64,000 nt of DNA from Paenibacillus eucommiae. GTDB lineage: Bacteria > Bacillota > Bacilli > Paenibacillales > NBRC-103111. Positions 23,937 to 34,053 of this stretch are shown one piece after another. The notes beneath the pieces were generated by a model. The model saw nothing but the letters and a program-made list of their open reading frames with translations, searched no databases and was not told where the DNA came from. Location: contig NZ_JAGGLB010000027.1 in the NCBI RefSeq assembly GCF_017874215.1, forward strand, positions 85,387 through 149,386. The letters are read 5' to 3'. The first letter of the stretch is position 1, and each line of letters begins with the position of its first letter. Position numbers and translations under genes: made by a program.

Positions 23937-24575
23937 TTACCTCCAAAATGTAATCTTGTCCGAACTTAATCGAACGGATTCATACCCGTTTTCCTTAGCT
24001 TTTCCTATTGAGATCATCATTACGGGAGTATAGCGTTCTTCATCCAAATCAAACGCTTTGGCTACCTGATCGACTTCAAAGCCTGCCATTGGGTTCGTAT
24101 CATACCCATGCGCACGAGCTACCAGCATGAATTGCATGGCAAAAAGGCTGCTATCGATTTTTGCCACTTCCACTTTTATTTCTTGGGGGAGAGCCGGGAA
24201 CATCGATAGGATGGTTTGGAGCTGGCTGTCTCGTACTTCAGCCGGCATTTTCCCTTGTTCCACTGCTGTATTGAAGATTTCTTCAGCATTTAAGTAACTC
24301 TGGGTATCACCGAAAATTAACAACATGGCCGATGAAGTATCGTTTTGTAACGTATTGAACCGCACAAGAGGCCTTAGCTTTTCTTTTCCTTCCGGAGTGT
24401 CGACCACGACTACCCGCCAAGGCTGCATATTGGCAGAGGAGGGGGCCAAGCTGGCTTCCGAAATCATCTCGTGTATCTCTTCTTTCGATATTTTAAAGTT
24501 CTCATCATAATTACGAACGGAACGTCGTCCTTTGACGATACTGGCGAAATCGTTATTTTGGATATGGTTGAACAT
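23937..24575 (-). CDS. Nitroreductase family protein (FMN-dependent oxidoreductase)
   Basis: A 212-residue nitroreductase. The FMN-binding N-terminus is KGRRSVRNYDENFKISKEE, followed by EASLAPSSANMQPWRVVVV (typical APSxxNxQPW motif) and a C-terminal PVMMISIGKAKENG. Such enzymes reduce quinones or nitro compounds with NAD(P)H. The start is ATG 24575, with AAAGGAGAG at proper distance; the frame is open 55 codons further upstream but that part overlaps the operator and the MerR start, so it is not coding. It is transcribed divergently from a MerR-type regulator and from a promoter with the spacing such regulators act on, so it is very probably the regulator's target. Confidence 0.92.
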   Translation of the reverse strand: MFNHIQNNDFASIVKGRRSVRNYDENFKISKEEIHEMISEASLAPSSANMQPWRVVVVDTPEGKEKLRPLVRFNTLQNDTSSAMLLIFGDTQSYLNAEEIFNTAVEQGKMPAEVRDSQLQTILSMFPALPQEIKVEVAKIDSSLFAMQFMLVARAHGYDTNPMAGFEVDQVAKAFDLDEERYTPVMMISIGKAKENGYESVRLSSDKITFWR

Positions 24576-24641
24576 AGAATCTCTCCTTTGGATAACCTTA
24601 AATTTTTTGACATGGCGTATGTCATTCGTTATCCTATTGTC

Positions 24642-24672
24642 ATTATGAACTATAAACTTAGGTTTATAGCAA
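24642..24672 (-). promoter_or_regulatory. MerR-type promoter of the nitroreductase gene
   Basis: On the minus strand -35 TTGCTA (complement of 24667-24672) and -10 CATAAT (complement of 24642-24647) are 19 bp apart instead of 17. Between them and overlapping the -35 lies the perfect inverted repeat CTATAAAC-N4-GTTTATAG (24650-24669). A 19-bp spacer with a central dyad is the hallmark of promoters that MerR-family activators untwist. Confidence 0.85.
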
Positions 24673-24690
24673 TACTTAAAGAGAGGTACC

Positions 24691-25053
24691 ATGATGAAAA
24701 TAAACGACGTTTCAAAATTAACGGGTTTGCCAATATCCACCTTGAGATTCTATGAACGTAAAAACCTCATTCCGGACGTATTTGTTAAAAGAGATGACAA
24801 TAATTATCGTATTTACTCTGAAGAGATTGTTGAATATCTAAATGATGTGAAGGCACTCTTATCCGTGGAATTTTCTATAGAAGAGTTAAGTTTACTGGTC
24901 AATCAACAACTTCATTTATCATATGAGGAAAAGAAGAAAGTGGTGGAGCAGAAAATCAAAGAAATTGAAGGTACTCAGACGCAATTGAGAAAGTCGAAAA
25001 AATTCCTGAAGGCAATCTTGGAAGGAAAAGCGAATTTCCAAACAAAGTGTTAA
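24691..25053 (+). CDS. MerR-family transcriptional regulator
   Basis: A 120-residue regulator. Residues 3-70 are the winged helix-turn-helix of the MerR family (INDVSKLTGLPISTLRFYERKNLIP, then RIYSEEIVEYLNDVKALL), followed by a long coiled-coil dimerisation helix (EEKKKVVEQKIKEIEGTQTQLRKSKKFLKAIL). The C-terminal extension is short and has a single Cys at the end (FQTKC); there is no cysteine cluster for metal binding, so it resembles the redox or small-molecule sensing AdhR/YraB-like branch. Two start codons are adjacent (24691 and 24694) behind AGAGAGG. It presumably activates the divergent nitroreductase and controls itself. Confidence 0.92.
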   Translation: MMKINDVSKLTGLPISTLRFYERKNLIPDVFVKRDDNNYRIYSEEIVEYLNDVKALLSVEFSIEELSLLVNQQLHLSYEEKKKVVEQKIKEIEGTQTQLRKSKKFLKAILEGKANFQTKC

Positions 25054-25584
25054 GGACAGTTGATTGGCTATCGTGCAGATTATCATAGGCCATCGCTTTC
25101 CAACAAGGCATAATGCGCTTGCGTAATTCCTACAGGTAGCGGTTAATTTCATATCTGGAGAAGTACACGATCAATAGTGACTTGTGGTGTCTATACGAAG
25201 TCTAATTGTTACAGCGTCGAGTTACCATGGATCATGCGGACGGATCCTTTCGGCATCACAGCGATTCGACCTCGGACTTGACTGAAGTCATCCGCCTGTT
25301 CCTCAATGATTGGGGCTTGCAGAAGCTCCCCGATTGGGCGGGATGGCCTATTGGCGTTTCGAAAATAGTAGATTCACTTATAATTCCGTCTTTCCCGAAT
25401 CCGGGAATGCTGCATTCCCGATTCCAGGAACGGAAATATCCCGCAAATTAGGGTAGCCATTACTCTGTCTGACACCATTCCTGTACAGGTAATATAAAGG
25501 TGCAATGGACTGTTAGTCGGCGATGCGGCTTGCTGCTCGCCTCCTAATGCTAGTCGGCAATAATTGGAGCGGGAGGAGTATGGG
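25054..25584. other. Spacer with gene relics and operator-like palindromes
   Basis: Minus-strand text near 25060-25150 has protein-like pieces (RYL stop ELRKRIMPCWKAMAYDNLHDS) broken by a stop. Plus-strand 25206-25380 has an uninterrupted but start-less frame (DLTEVIRLFLNDWGLQKLPDWAGWP) that may be the end of a lost gene. The rest contains the palindrome pair at 25391-25430. Confidence 0.4.
25391..25430. promoter_or_regulatory. Pair of operator-like palindromes before the giant SLH gene
   Basis: TTCCCGAATCCGGGAA (25391-25406) is an inverted repeat, and a weaker version TTCCCGATTCCAGGAA lies at 25414-25429. Their centres are 23 bases apart, about two helical turns. The same half-site occurs at 36953-36984 in front of the two-component and membrane-protein genes. 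Confidence 0.5.
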
Positions 25585-28500
25585 GTGTTTATTATTGGGC
25601 GAAAGGCCTCTGGGATGAGGCGAGTACTATTCGGCTTTCTAGCCTTTGTAATGCTACTTACCGGCACGGCGCAATATGCGGGGGCATCTCCCCTGGATGC
25701 TTCTTCGGCCGCAGAGGATCCGTCTTTTTATGAAACCGTGACGGATGGCGGCTTGACGGGCCCGTCTGAAGCCCAACTGGATTCGTTGGCTGCCGGAGTT
25801 CCAGTTTTGAATACTTTGCCGGAATGGAGCCGGGAAAGCTTCGCGGAGCTGTCCGGTTATGCGGAAGCGGGCTCCGAGGTGATGATCTGGTATACGATCG
25901 ACGCAGGAGAGGAACGGCAGCTCGAAACACCGGCCGTAGCGGAGGATGACGGCAGCGGTTTCGGCCGGTTCGACTTGAGCATGACCCTCGAAGCGGAGGG
26001 AGAGTATCTCTTCTACGCGGCCTCACGGAAGTCGGGGGATTGGAGTGATCGATCCTCTCCGGCAAGCGTAAAGGTCGATTGGACGGCACCGTATGACGTG
26101 CAGGAGTTGCGATGGGAGTTGCTGAGCCACAACATGGCTCTCCTGAATTGGTCACCACCCGCCAGCGATACCGGCGAGCCGGTCCTGGACGTGGCGAAGT
26201 ATGTGGTGTACGACGGAACGACGAACGAGGAGTTGGGGACAACGCCGGGAACCTTCATCCGAATTCCGGATTTGACAGCGGGCAAGCGGTACGTGGTGCT
26301 AGTTACCGCGATCGATCATGCCGGGAACGAATCTCCAGGTATGATAACGGTCATCGGCGCCTCGCCGGAGGGCGAGATGAAACTGGTGGAGTTATCGAGG
26401 CATGCGAGCGAGGAAATGACGATTTCCGCGATGAGCAGAGACGGCTCCATGATTGCTTATACGGATCTGTTGACGGAGAACGCGGCCGAACGCAGCTTGT
26501 TCGTCTTCAATACGACGAACAGGCACAGAATTCTGGCGTCCGTAACGAAGGAGCTTACGCCGCTGGATGGTTATGTGAACGGAATCGCGATCAACGGTTC
26601 CGGCAAGCGGGTCGTATTCGTCTCCGACGCCAGCAACCTGCTGGCGTCGCCAAGCGAGGAAGGCGAGCATGTCTACGTCTACGATCTGGAGCATCAGACG
26701 ATGAGGCTAATCTCGTCGCCGGGCGTCGCGGCTGGCCACCCGTCCATAAGCGACGATGGCAGGTGGATCGTCTATGAAGAGGAAGGACGTCTCTACCTGT
26801 ACGACTATGCCAAGGAAACGAGGAAGCTCGTCAGCGAGACGGCCGACGGCGAAGAGGAGAACGGTACGAGCAATGGCGCGGTCATCAGTGGCAATGGCGG
26901 CATGATTGCCTTCGTGTCCGATTCCTCGAACTTAAAGGGAATGGAGACATCCTCCTCCGAGCAGGCCGTTTATATGTATGACACGGTAGAAGGCCGAATC
27001 GTCAAACGGTATGTGTTCAATACCGTCCACAGCGATCTGGCAATTAATCAGGATGGCAGGTATTTGGCCTACAATGACTCTCCTGAGTCGGGAGCCCAAG
27101 CGCTGCCGTACGTGCTGGATATGGCAACGGGTGATCGGATCGATCTGAACGGAGGGCGCAGCGAAGATGAGGTGCTGGGCAAATATTACGAAAAGCTCTC
27201 TATCAGCGATGACGGAAGGTATGTGCTGGCGCTTCTCCATGATATGCGCGGGGATGGATATCTCCCGTATCGGTATAGCGAACGCTTCGACAAGAACCGT
27301 CCGGGACAACCTGCGGCGGTCGGTAATCCGGCGTTCAATCATTTTGCGGCGGATATGAGCGGTGCAGGCAACAAGCTGGTTTATGTGAGAAATAATGCTC
27401 TGTATACGTACTGTGCGCCGAACTGCGATACGTCCGAACCGACGGACCCGGTTCACTCCGCTTCTTTGACGATACCCGGGACGGCATGGCTGTCCGGAGA
27501 GTTGAAGCAGAATTCGAGGCTGACGATTCAAGCGACGGGGCAAAAAGGACAGCAGGTACAGGCCGTTATGCGGTACTGGACAGCCGGACCGGATAGCGAA
27601 GAACGGACGGCTACGATCGAGCTGGAGGAAGCGGCCGAAGGGATCTATCGTGGGTATACCGATATTGGAGCAGGCATCGCGACAATCTCCTCTATCGAAG
27701 CAAAGCTTGCTGATGGAGAAGGCTCAAAGCCGGTAGACGGCTTGCCGATCCAGGTGGCCGGCCAATTGTCCATTGACATCGAGACGGAGCAGTCCGGGCT
27801 GCTGACAGGAACGACGTTATACGTGTCCGATAACAAGGGAGTTACCGAGTCCATACCCGTCAACCCGGCGGTGACGGAATATACGCTGCCGGTTCGATCC
27901 GGCAAGGGTTATAAGCTGGAGCTTCGCCATGATGCGAGCAGCGTCATTCTCGCTTCCCGTACCGGCATTACGGCAGGCAAAGGTTTAGCCGTACCCATCG
28001 TGCTGAAGCCCGCATTTTCGTCGGAGCTGGAAGTCACGCTCGAGTACGAAGGCGGCATTCCGGCGGAGCAGGCGACGGTCCGGTTCGCGAAAGCAGCCGA
28101 CGACAGTCTGCTGGGCAGCGTTCAGACCGATGCGGGCGGCAAAGCGAAGCTGCCTGGAACGCATAAAGCGGGCGAAACGATCAGAATCAGCGTCACACCG
28201 CCTCCGGGCTACCTCCCTGTAGAGCCTAAGGAGCAAGTGCTTCTGATCGGAGCGAATCAGGCGCGATTCCGGATGGCTTCCGGGTCATCGGCAGTTACTT
28301 CCGTTAAAGTGAATTTTGACGGCAAGGTGGATTACCACAATATGCCGATTCAGGACAGCAACGCGGCTTTGGTTGTCAAAGCCAAGCCGGGGCTGGAGCT
28401 CAAGGCCGAGCTGAAGATTCGTCACTGGGAAGAGGATGAAGAGCGGGAGGCAACGGCAGAGATTCCGTTAACGGAGTCGGAGCCAGGCGTCTATACCGGC

Positions 28501-31500
28501 TCCTATCGCATAGCGGCGGGGACTTCCTATCTGAAGGAAACGCGGATCGCTGTTAACGGGCACTTAGGCGCCGCCGCCTATCCGATCGAGACGTCCGTTG
28601 CGGGACGAATCGCGGTCGTCTTCGATATTCCGGAAGGCAAGACGTGGAGCAGCGCTTTGAGCGGAGGCACGCTGAACGTCTATCAGACGGAGGAGGTGCG
28701 GAAGCACTACCGAAGCTTCGTGAAGACGATAGCGGGTCAGACGATATATACGCTCAATGTCCCTTACGGGGATGTTCCGTATTCGATCGCTTTCTCGCCC
28801 GCCGCTTATGCCGTTATGCCCGTTCAAGGATTATCGACAGTCATGAAGCCGGGACGGGAAGAGACATTGACTCTGAAGCCGAAATTTCGGTTTCAGCTGA
28901 ACGGCGACGTGAAGAACAACAAAAACGCGCGTATTCCGATTTCCTATACGTTATCGGACAGCAGCGGCAATCTGCTGCTTCGCGGCACGGGGAACGGCAC
29001 CTACGACATGCGGCTCGAAGGATTCAAGGACGAGATTTACAAGCTGGACATCGTATCGAAGGATTCACTCTACGAAGGCGCCAGCATAGAGCTCGCCTTA
29101 AACGAACTGACGATGAAAACGCCGGTTATTTTGGAAGAAAAGGCTTTGCAGAAGCTGGAGGGTAAAGTTTTGACCAAAGCCGGGAAGCCGGCGGCCGGGG
29201 CAAGAGTAACGGCTGCCATGAACGGCAAAGTGTTCTATGCAAGCTCGGCATCGAACGGGAGCTATACGCTTCAGCTTCCCGAGGGGCAAGCATTTATTCG
29301 GGCGGCCGGCAGTGAATCGATGGGCATAATGTCCCGCCTCGAAACCTTGGATATGGTCGCAGGAAGCCCGGCAACGCTGGACCTGCAGCTTCTGGATTAT
29401 GCCAAAGTACAGCTGAACATTTATACGAAGCAGCTGGGGAGCGGCTGGCAGGGTCCTCTTGAGCCGGATTCGAGATTGGCATGGTCCCTTATGTTCCAGC
29501 CATCCCACTCGATTAAGAAATATGGCTCTCCCGTTTCGGTAGCGGCCGTCGAGGGAGATACATTCCGCCTATGCGTGAACGGAAGAAGGGCGGGATTGCC
29601 CGCCATATGCGAAGAAACCGTGATCGGGGACAACAATCAGGCGGAGCTGGACTTGCGCCTGGAAGGAAGTGGGGCGCAAGCTACGGCGCAATTCGTCAAG
29701 CCCGACGGACAAGATCCGGGCAACGTTGCTCTGGAGCTGGACCGGCTGGTGGAAGGCAAAGCGGTGTACGGAGTGTACGCCGTGAAGAAGCAAGGCGATC
29801 AATATTTGATCGATATTCAAACGCCGGGCTCATATCGGCTGAGGGCTTCCGGCAGCAACGGTATGTGGGCGACCGTCGATTTCGACGTCAAGGCGTCCGA
29901 ACTCATTCCGCTTGGTGAAATCAGGCTGCAGGAGCGCGGAAGCTTCGGCGGCCGTGCCGGGAACAGTCTTAGCGTATCATCCGACCAGACGACCCAGGAC
30001 GGAGGAATAACGGTGCGCGCCTTATACGCCAACGCGGGCGCAGCGGTTTCCGATGCAAGCATCGAGCTTGATCTTCCCAAGGGGACCACGGTTATTCCGG
30101 GCTCGGTCATCGCGAACGGGCAAAATGCGGATTGGGAATGGCAGGACGACGGTTTGAAGGTTCGAATCGGAAATATTGCAGCCAAGGGAAGCGGGAGCGT
30201 CCAGCTCGGACTTCGAGTCGACGGCGACCCCGCGGAAACGATGCTGCCGCTAGCTGCCCGAATCGCGTATTCTACCAGCGGGAGCGTGAAGAAAGAGACG
30301 ATCGGCACCGCGCATATACAAGTTTTTGCCGTTACTTTGAGGGTGCCGGAAGTGCTAGTCAAGCCGCAGTTCGGATTAAGCGGCTCCGCTCCCCGTGGCT
30401 CAACCGTGTACGTCTATGACGGGGAACGGCTGATCGGCACCGCGGAGTCGTCTCCCGCCGGATCATGGAAGCTTGACGCGGAGATCGCGGACCCGCAAGC
30501 GCGGAAGCATAGGATAAGAACGGAAGCGCTGGTGAACGGCATTCGCCTGATCGGGCAGGAAGCGATCGTGCTCTATGATGAGCAGGATCCCGGTCTGGAG
30601 GAAATGACGGTAGGCCATCCGGGCGGACGCGTGCACACGATTCGGCCGGAGAACGGTGTCGCCGTATTCCCGTTCGTATACGTGCCTGGCAACCCGTTCA
30701 TTTATCATCTGAAATTCCGAAATCCCGAACGGATTCATAATGTGCAGGTATGGACGGGAGACACGGTAACCGACGCTGTGCTCCAGAAAGGAGAATTCGT
30801 CGCGACAATGACCCTGACGAAGGATCCGGGTCCCGTCTATGTCACCTATAGCCAGAAGGCGGATCCGAATGAACCGATCGCCGGCCCGCCTTCGGAGGAA
30901 GAGCTGCGCCATACGCTGCCTGAAGCCATGCGAAGCTTCGAAGTGGTGAATGTAACGTTCCCGGGTGAGGAGACGCCGGGTGGTGAAGAGCTTCCGGCCA
31001 ATACCTTGGCTTCTTCGATCAAGATTAACGAGGATATTAGCGGGAGCATACGAATCAGTTCTTCTACGGAAGCGTATGTGCCTACGGCCAAAGATCTCAG
31101 AGAAGAAGCGGCTACCGGTATTCCGGTGTATGGCACTACGATGAGCATTACGAGAGGGGGGAAGGGGGCCAAGGCAGTCATTACCGCCTACGTTCCGAAT
31201 GGAAATTCAAGCGGAAGGGCCAGTCTCTCGGGCGGCATGGCCAAGATCAAAATGGTAATCGAGGCGCTGAATACGGGGACGAAGATCTTCGATCTGGACA
31301 ATACGCTGGAATCCTTCATGAATCCTGGTGCTACGACCCGCATCTATACGCTTAGGGACGAGGCGCAGAAGTTATGCGACCCTCAGGCCGCGGAATATTA
31401 CACAAGAATGGCTGACGGCATCATATTCGATATTATGTTCGTTGAGTATGTTAAAAATCTGCTCAACGTCATCGGCGGAAAAACGTTCGAAGGCCCGCAC

Positions 31501-33954
31501 GCGCTCATCTTCTGGGCCGAGTCTTATTGGGCGGGCAAGAAGCTGGACAGCATCGTGGAAGAGAGCATGAACGAGCTGGAACGCTATTTGAAGAAGTATG
31601 ACTGTAAAGTTAAGCCGTACCCGCAGAAGCCTTTGAAGCGGCCGCCCGTGGCGAACCCGGCTTACATCTATGATCCGAGCGGATTCGTGTACGAGGGGTT
31701 GACCGCCAATCGGTTGGAGGGAGCGACGGCTACCGTGCTGCAGCTTGATTCGGCAAGCGGGTCCTGGGACGCATGGAATGCGGAATGGTACGAACAGATC
31801 AATCCGCAGCAGACGGATTCCGTAGGACGCTATGGCTGGGACGTTCCTCCCGGCATGTGGAAGGTGAAGGTCGAGAAGGACGGCTATGTGACCGCGTATA
31901 GCGACGAGCTGGAGGTTCCGCCGCCGCACTTCAATGTCAACATACCGCTTGTTTCCTATAATGCCCCCGAAGTGGTGACTGTTAGGGCGCTCCCGGGTGG
32001 CACGGAAGTACAGGTTAGCTTCACGAAGCCGATCTCCGCCGCTTCAATCACGGAGGGCGTTATGACAGTCGAAGGCCTGAATGGCGAAGCCGTAGAAGGC
32101 GCGCTTGGGCCGATCGATGCGGAGCCTGGGGTAGACGGCAGCCCGCTTGCCATGGCGATAGCCTTCCGGCCTGCCGAGCCTCTGACTGCGGGAGAAACCT
32201 ACAGGGTTACGATCGGAGGAAGTCTTGTCAGCTATGCGGGAATAGGGCTGGAAGTGGACACGACGCAAGATGTTCTCGTGACGGGGACGGATTATGAGGC
32301 GCCGGACGAGGTGGATACATTGATCGGGGGAATGACGAGAGATCAGGCCACGCTGATCTGGAACGACCCTCGGGACGCCGATCTGAAAGCTGTGCGCGTG
32401 AAATGGAAGGCCGCAACGGAATCGGCGTATGCCGGGGAGGTCGAGGTGGTCAAGGGGCAGATGTGGGCGACTGTGACCAGCATTGATGCCTCAAAGAACT
32501 ATGATTTCAAAGTAACGACGATAGACGAATACGGAAACGAATCGACGGGTGTTGCATGGCGCTGGAATGCAGACAGCGAAGCTGGAGATGACGTATCACC
32601 CCCTTCCGCCGTGGCGGAGCTTGCCGTTCAGTCCGCTGCCATCGACAGCGTAAGCGTAGCCTGGAAGGATCCCGCTGCTCCGGATATCGCCAAGCTGATC
32701 GTCAAATGGTGGCCTGAGGCGGATGCCTCCAAGGTGCAGTCGAAAGAAGTGCTGCCGGGCGTTCAAGCCTATAGAGCTGGCTCCTTGTCGGCCAAGACAA
32801 AGTACGTCTTCGAAGTGATCGCGGTCGACGCGGGCGGCAATGAATCTTTTGCCTCCAATGTCGTAGCTGAGACGCTCGCAGGCGGGGGAGGACATCCGGG
32901 CAACAACGGCGGCGGTTCAGGAGGAGGCCAGACACCTCATGGAGAGCAGTATGATGATGCCGGAGCCTGGAAAGTGAACACGGCCGGCGGAACCTACGAA
33001 GCGTTCGAAGGACGGCTGAAGCTGTTCGTTGCTCCGGGTACGTTCGGCCATGATACGAAGCTCGCTTACGGCATAAGCCAGGAAGACGATGCGCCGGTAC
33101 CGGCAGGCTATGCCCGATATTCTCCTTCTTACCTTCTGGAGAGCGAAGGAAGCGCGTCGTGGAAACCGATTCGAATGACGCTGGCCTATCAGGCATCTTC
33201 TGATGCAGGCGAAGACCCGCGTTCGTACGGCATTTATCGTAAAGATGCGTCCGCTCCAGGCGGATGGCGTTATGTCGGAGGCGTAACGAATAGAAGCGAA
33301 GCTGCGGTCAGCACATTTATAACGCAGCCGGGTGAATATGCCGTCATGGTGTACGCGCCGAAGTTCGCGGATCTATCCGTTCATTGGAGCCGGGCGGAGG
33401 TTATGGTGCTCGTAGCCCGGCATATGGCGAGTGGCGTGTCGCCCGGCCGATTCGAGCCGGATCGGGCCATTACGCGGGCGGAAGCCGTCAAGCTGCTAGT
33501 CGAGCTGCTGCGCAAGAGCGGGTTGGGAGTCAGAGGGCCAATCAAGTCCGATTCGGCCAAAATCCGGTTCACGGACGTTCCGGCAGACGCTTGGTATGAG
33601 TCCTATATCCGAGCAGGACTGGACTACGGCCTAATCGAGGGATCGGGTGGCCGCATGAGGCCGCTTGACGTTCTCTCCCGCGAGGAGATGGCCGTACTGC
33701 TGGTGCGTCTTGCGGCTTTGCTGAACATCCCGGCGCCGTCCAATAACGAGGCGGATCAGCTTGACTCGTTCACTGACGCCGGCAACGTCTCGGCCTGGGC
33801 GCGCAAATCGGTTACGATGATGCTTCAGCTCGGCTGGATGAAAGGAATCTCGACAACAAAGCTTGCTCCGGACGGATCCGCGACCCGCGCTCAGACTGCG
33901 GTCTTGCTCGTTCGGATCATGCAGGACGCGGGTTTGCTGACCGAGGACAAGTAG
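25585..33954 (+). CDS. Giant secreted multidomain protein with C-terminal SLH anchor
   Basis: About 2789 residues. GTG 25585 has GGGAGGAG six bases upstream; ATG 25615 is an alternative that begins directly at the signal peptide MRRVLFGFLAFVMLLTG. Order of modules: signal; Ig-like segment; FN3 (~165-257); TolB/WD40-like beta-propeller with repeated SDDGR/SGNG turns (~270-605); a long series of carboxypeptidase-regulatory-like beta-sandwiches (~650-1450); a DUF11-like stretch (~1460-1580); a helical insert around residues 1900-2010; Ig-like and two FN3 domains (~2150-2430); a Gly-rich linker; a C-terminal region with three SLH domains (~2595-2789). It is exported and attached to cell-wall polymer. 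No catalytic motif is seen, so a structural or adhesive role is likely. It is monocistronic and ends at a bidirectional terminator. Confidence 0.88.
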   Translation: MFIIGRKASGMRRVLFGFLAFVMLLTGTAQYAGASPLDASSAAEDPSFYETVTDGGLTGPSEAQLDSLAAGVPVLNTLPEWSRESFAELSGYAEAGSEVMIWYTIDAGEERQLETPAVAEDDGSGFGRFDLSMTLEAEGEYLFYAASRKSGDWSDRSSPASVKVDWTAPYDVQELRWELLSHNMALLNWSPPASDTGEPVLDVAKYVVYDGTTNEELGTTPGTFIRIPDLTAGKRYVVLVTAIDHAGNESPGMITVIGASPEGEMKLVELSRHASEEMTISAMSRDGSMIAYTDLLTENAAERSLFVFNTTNRHRILASVTKELTPLDGYVNGIAINGSGKRVVFVSDASNLLASPSEEGEHVYVYDLEHQTMRLISSPGVAAGHPSISDDGRWIVYEEEGRLYLYDYAKETRKLVSETADGEEENGTSNGAVISGNGGMIAFVSDSSNLKGMETSSSEQAVYMYDTVEGRIVKRYVFNTVHSDLAINQDGRYLAYNDSPESGAQALPYVLDMATGDRIDLNGGRSEDEVLGKYYEKLSISDDGRYVLALLHDMRGDGYLPYRYSERFDKNRPGQPAAVGNPAFNHFAADMSGAGNKLVYVRNNALYTYCAPNCDTSEPTDPVHSASLTIPGTAWLSGELKQNSRLTIQATGQKGQQVQAVMRYWTAGPDSEERTATIELEEAAEGIYRGYTDIGAGIATISSIEAKLADGEGSKPVDGLPIQVAGQLSIDIETEQSGLLTGTTLYVSDNKGVTESIPVNPAVTEYTLPVRSGKGYKLELRHDASSVILASRTGITAGKGLAVPIVLKPAFSSELEVTLEYEGGIPAEQATVRFAKAADDSLLGSVQTDAGGKAKLPGTHKAGETIRISVTPPPGYLPVEPKEQVLLIGANQARFRMASGSSAVTSVKVNFDGKVDYHNMPIQDSNAALVVKAKPGLELKAELKIRHWEEDEEREATAEIPLTESEPGVYTGSYRIAAGTSYLKETRIAVNGHLGAAAYPIETSVAGRIAVVFDIPEGKTWSSALSGGTLNVYQTEEVRKHYRSFVKTIAGQTIYTLNVPYGDVPYSIAFSPAAYAVMPVQGLSTVMKPGREETLTLKPKFRFQLNGDVKNNKNARIPISYTLSDSSGNLLLRGTGNGTYDMRLEGFKDEIYKLDIVSKDSLYEGASIELALNELTMKTPVILEEKALQKLEGKVLTKAGKPAAGARVTAAMNGKVFYASSASNGSYTLQLPEGQAFIRAAGSESMGIMSRLETLDMVAGSPATLDLQLLDYAKVQLNIYTKQLGSGWQGPLEPDSRLAWSLMFQPSHSIKKYGSPVSVAAVEGDTFRLCVNGRRAGLPAICEETVIGDNNQAELDLRLEGSGAQATAQFVKPDGQDPGNVALELDRLVEGKAVYGVYAVKKQGDQYLIDIQTPGSYRLRASGSNGMWATVDFDVKASELIPLGEIRLQERGSFGGRAGNSLSVSSDQTTQDGGITVRALYANAGAAVSDASIELDLPKGTTVIPGSVIANGQNADWEWQDDGLKVRIGNIAAKGSGSVQLGLRVDGDPAETMLPLAARIAYSTSGSVKKETIGTAHIQVFAVTLRVPEVLVKPQFGLSGSAPRGSTVYVYDGERLIGTAESSPAGSWKLDAEIADPQARKHRIRTEALVNGIRLIGQEAIVLYDEQDPGLEEMTVGHPGGRVHTIRPENGVAVFPFVYVPGNPFIYHLKFRNPERIHNVQVWTGDTVTDAVLQKGEFVATMTLTKDPGPVYVTYSQKADPNEPIAGPPSEEELRHTLPEAMRSFEVVNVTFPGEETPGGEELPANTLASSIKINEDISGSIRISSSTEAYVPTAKDLREEAATGIPVYGTTMSITRGGKGAKAVITAYVPNGNSSGRASLSGGMAKIKMVIEALNTGTKIFDLDNTLESFMNPGATTRIYTLRDEAQKLCDPQAAEYYTRMADGIIFDIMFVEYVKNLLNVIGGKTFEGPHALIFWAESYWAGKKLDSIVEESMNELERYLKKYDCKVKPYPQKPLKRPPVANPAYIYDPSGFVYEGLTANRLEGATATVLQLDSASGSWDAWNAEWYEQINPQQTDSVGRYGWDVPPGMWKVKVEKDGYVTAYSDELEVPPPHFNVNIPLVSYNAPEVVTVRALPGGTEVQVSFTKPISAASITEGVMTVEGLNGEAVEGALGPIDAEPGVDGSPLAMAIAFRPAEPLTAGETYRVTIGGSLVSYAGIGLEVDTTQDVLVTGTDYEAPDEVDTLIGGMTRDQATLIWNDPRDADLKAVRVKWKAATESAYAGEVEVVKGQMWATVTSIDASKNYDFKVTTIDEYGNESTGVAWRWNADSEAGDDVSPPSAVAELAVQSAAIDSVSVAWKDPAAPDIAKLIVKWWPEADASKVQSKEVLPGVQAYRAGSLSAKTKYVFEVIAVDAGGNESFASNVVAETLAGGGGHPGNNGGGSGGGQTPHGEQYDDAGAWKVNTAGGTYEAFEGRLKLFVAPGTFGHDTKLAYGISQEDDAPVPAGYARYSPSYLLESEGSASWKPIRMTLAYQASSDAGEDPRSYGIYRKDASAPGGWRYVGGVTNRSEAAVSTFITQPGEYAVMVYAPKFADLSVHWSRAEVMVLVARHMASGVSPGRFEPDRAITRAEAVKLLVELLRKSGLGVRGPIKSDSAKIRFTDVPADAWYESYIRAGLDYGLIEGSGGRMRPLDVLSREEMAVLLVRLAALLNIPAPSNNEADQLDSFTDAGNVSAWARKSVTMMLQLGWMKGISTTKLAPDGSATRAQTAVLLVRIMQDAGLLTEDK

Positions 33955-33971
33955 ATTCGTAGATGAAAAGG

Positions 33972-34005
33972 AAAGGGAGCTGCCTCGTTATGGCAGCTCC
34001 CTCTT
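33972..34005. terminator. Bidirectional terminator between giant SLH gene and response regulator
   Basis: GGGAGCTGCC and GGCAGCTCCC form a perfect 10-bp stem around TCGTTAT, with T-rich tails on both strands. It serves the two converging genes. Confidence 0.9.
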
Positions 34006-34053
34006 TGATCTGGGCATGCGAAGCAAATAAAACTTTGACTGACCAACTAACGA

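Noticed and set aside
24576..24740. 55-residue N-terminal extension of the nitroreductase
   Set aside because: It would cover the MerR operator and promoter, and a good ribosome site sits before ATG 24575.
25206..25451. 81-codon plus-strand frame ending over the TTCCCG palindromes
   Set aside because: No ribosome site; the last third is the palindrome pair. Treated as relic plus regulatory DNA.
26112..29918. Several long shadow frames inside the giant SLH gene
   Set aside because: They have no ribosome sites and biased, basic compositions (Arg-rich) typical for out-of-frame reading of G+C-rich coding DNA.
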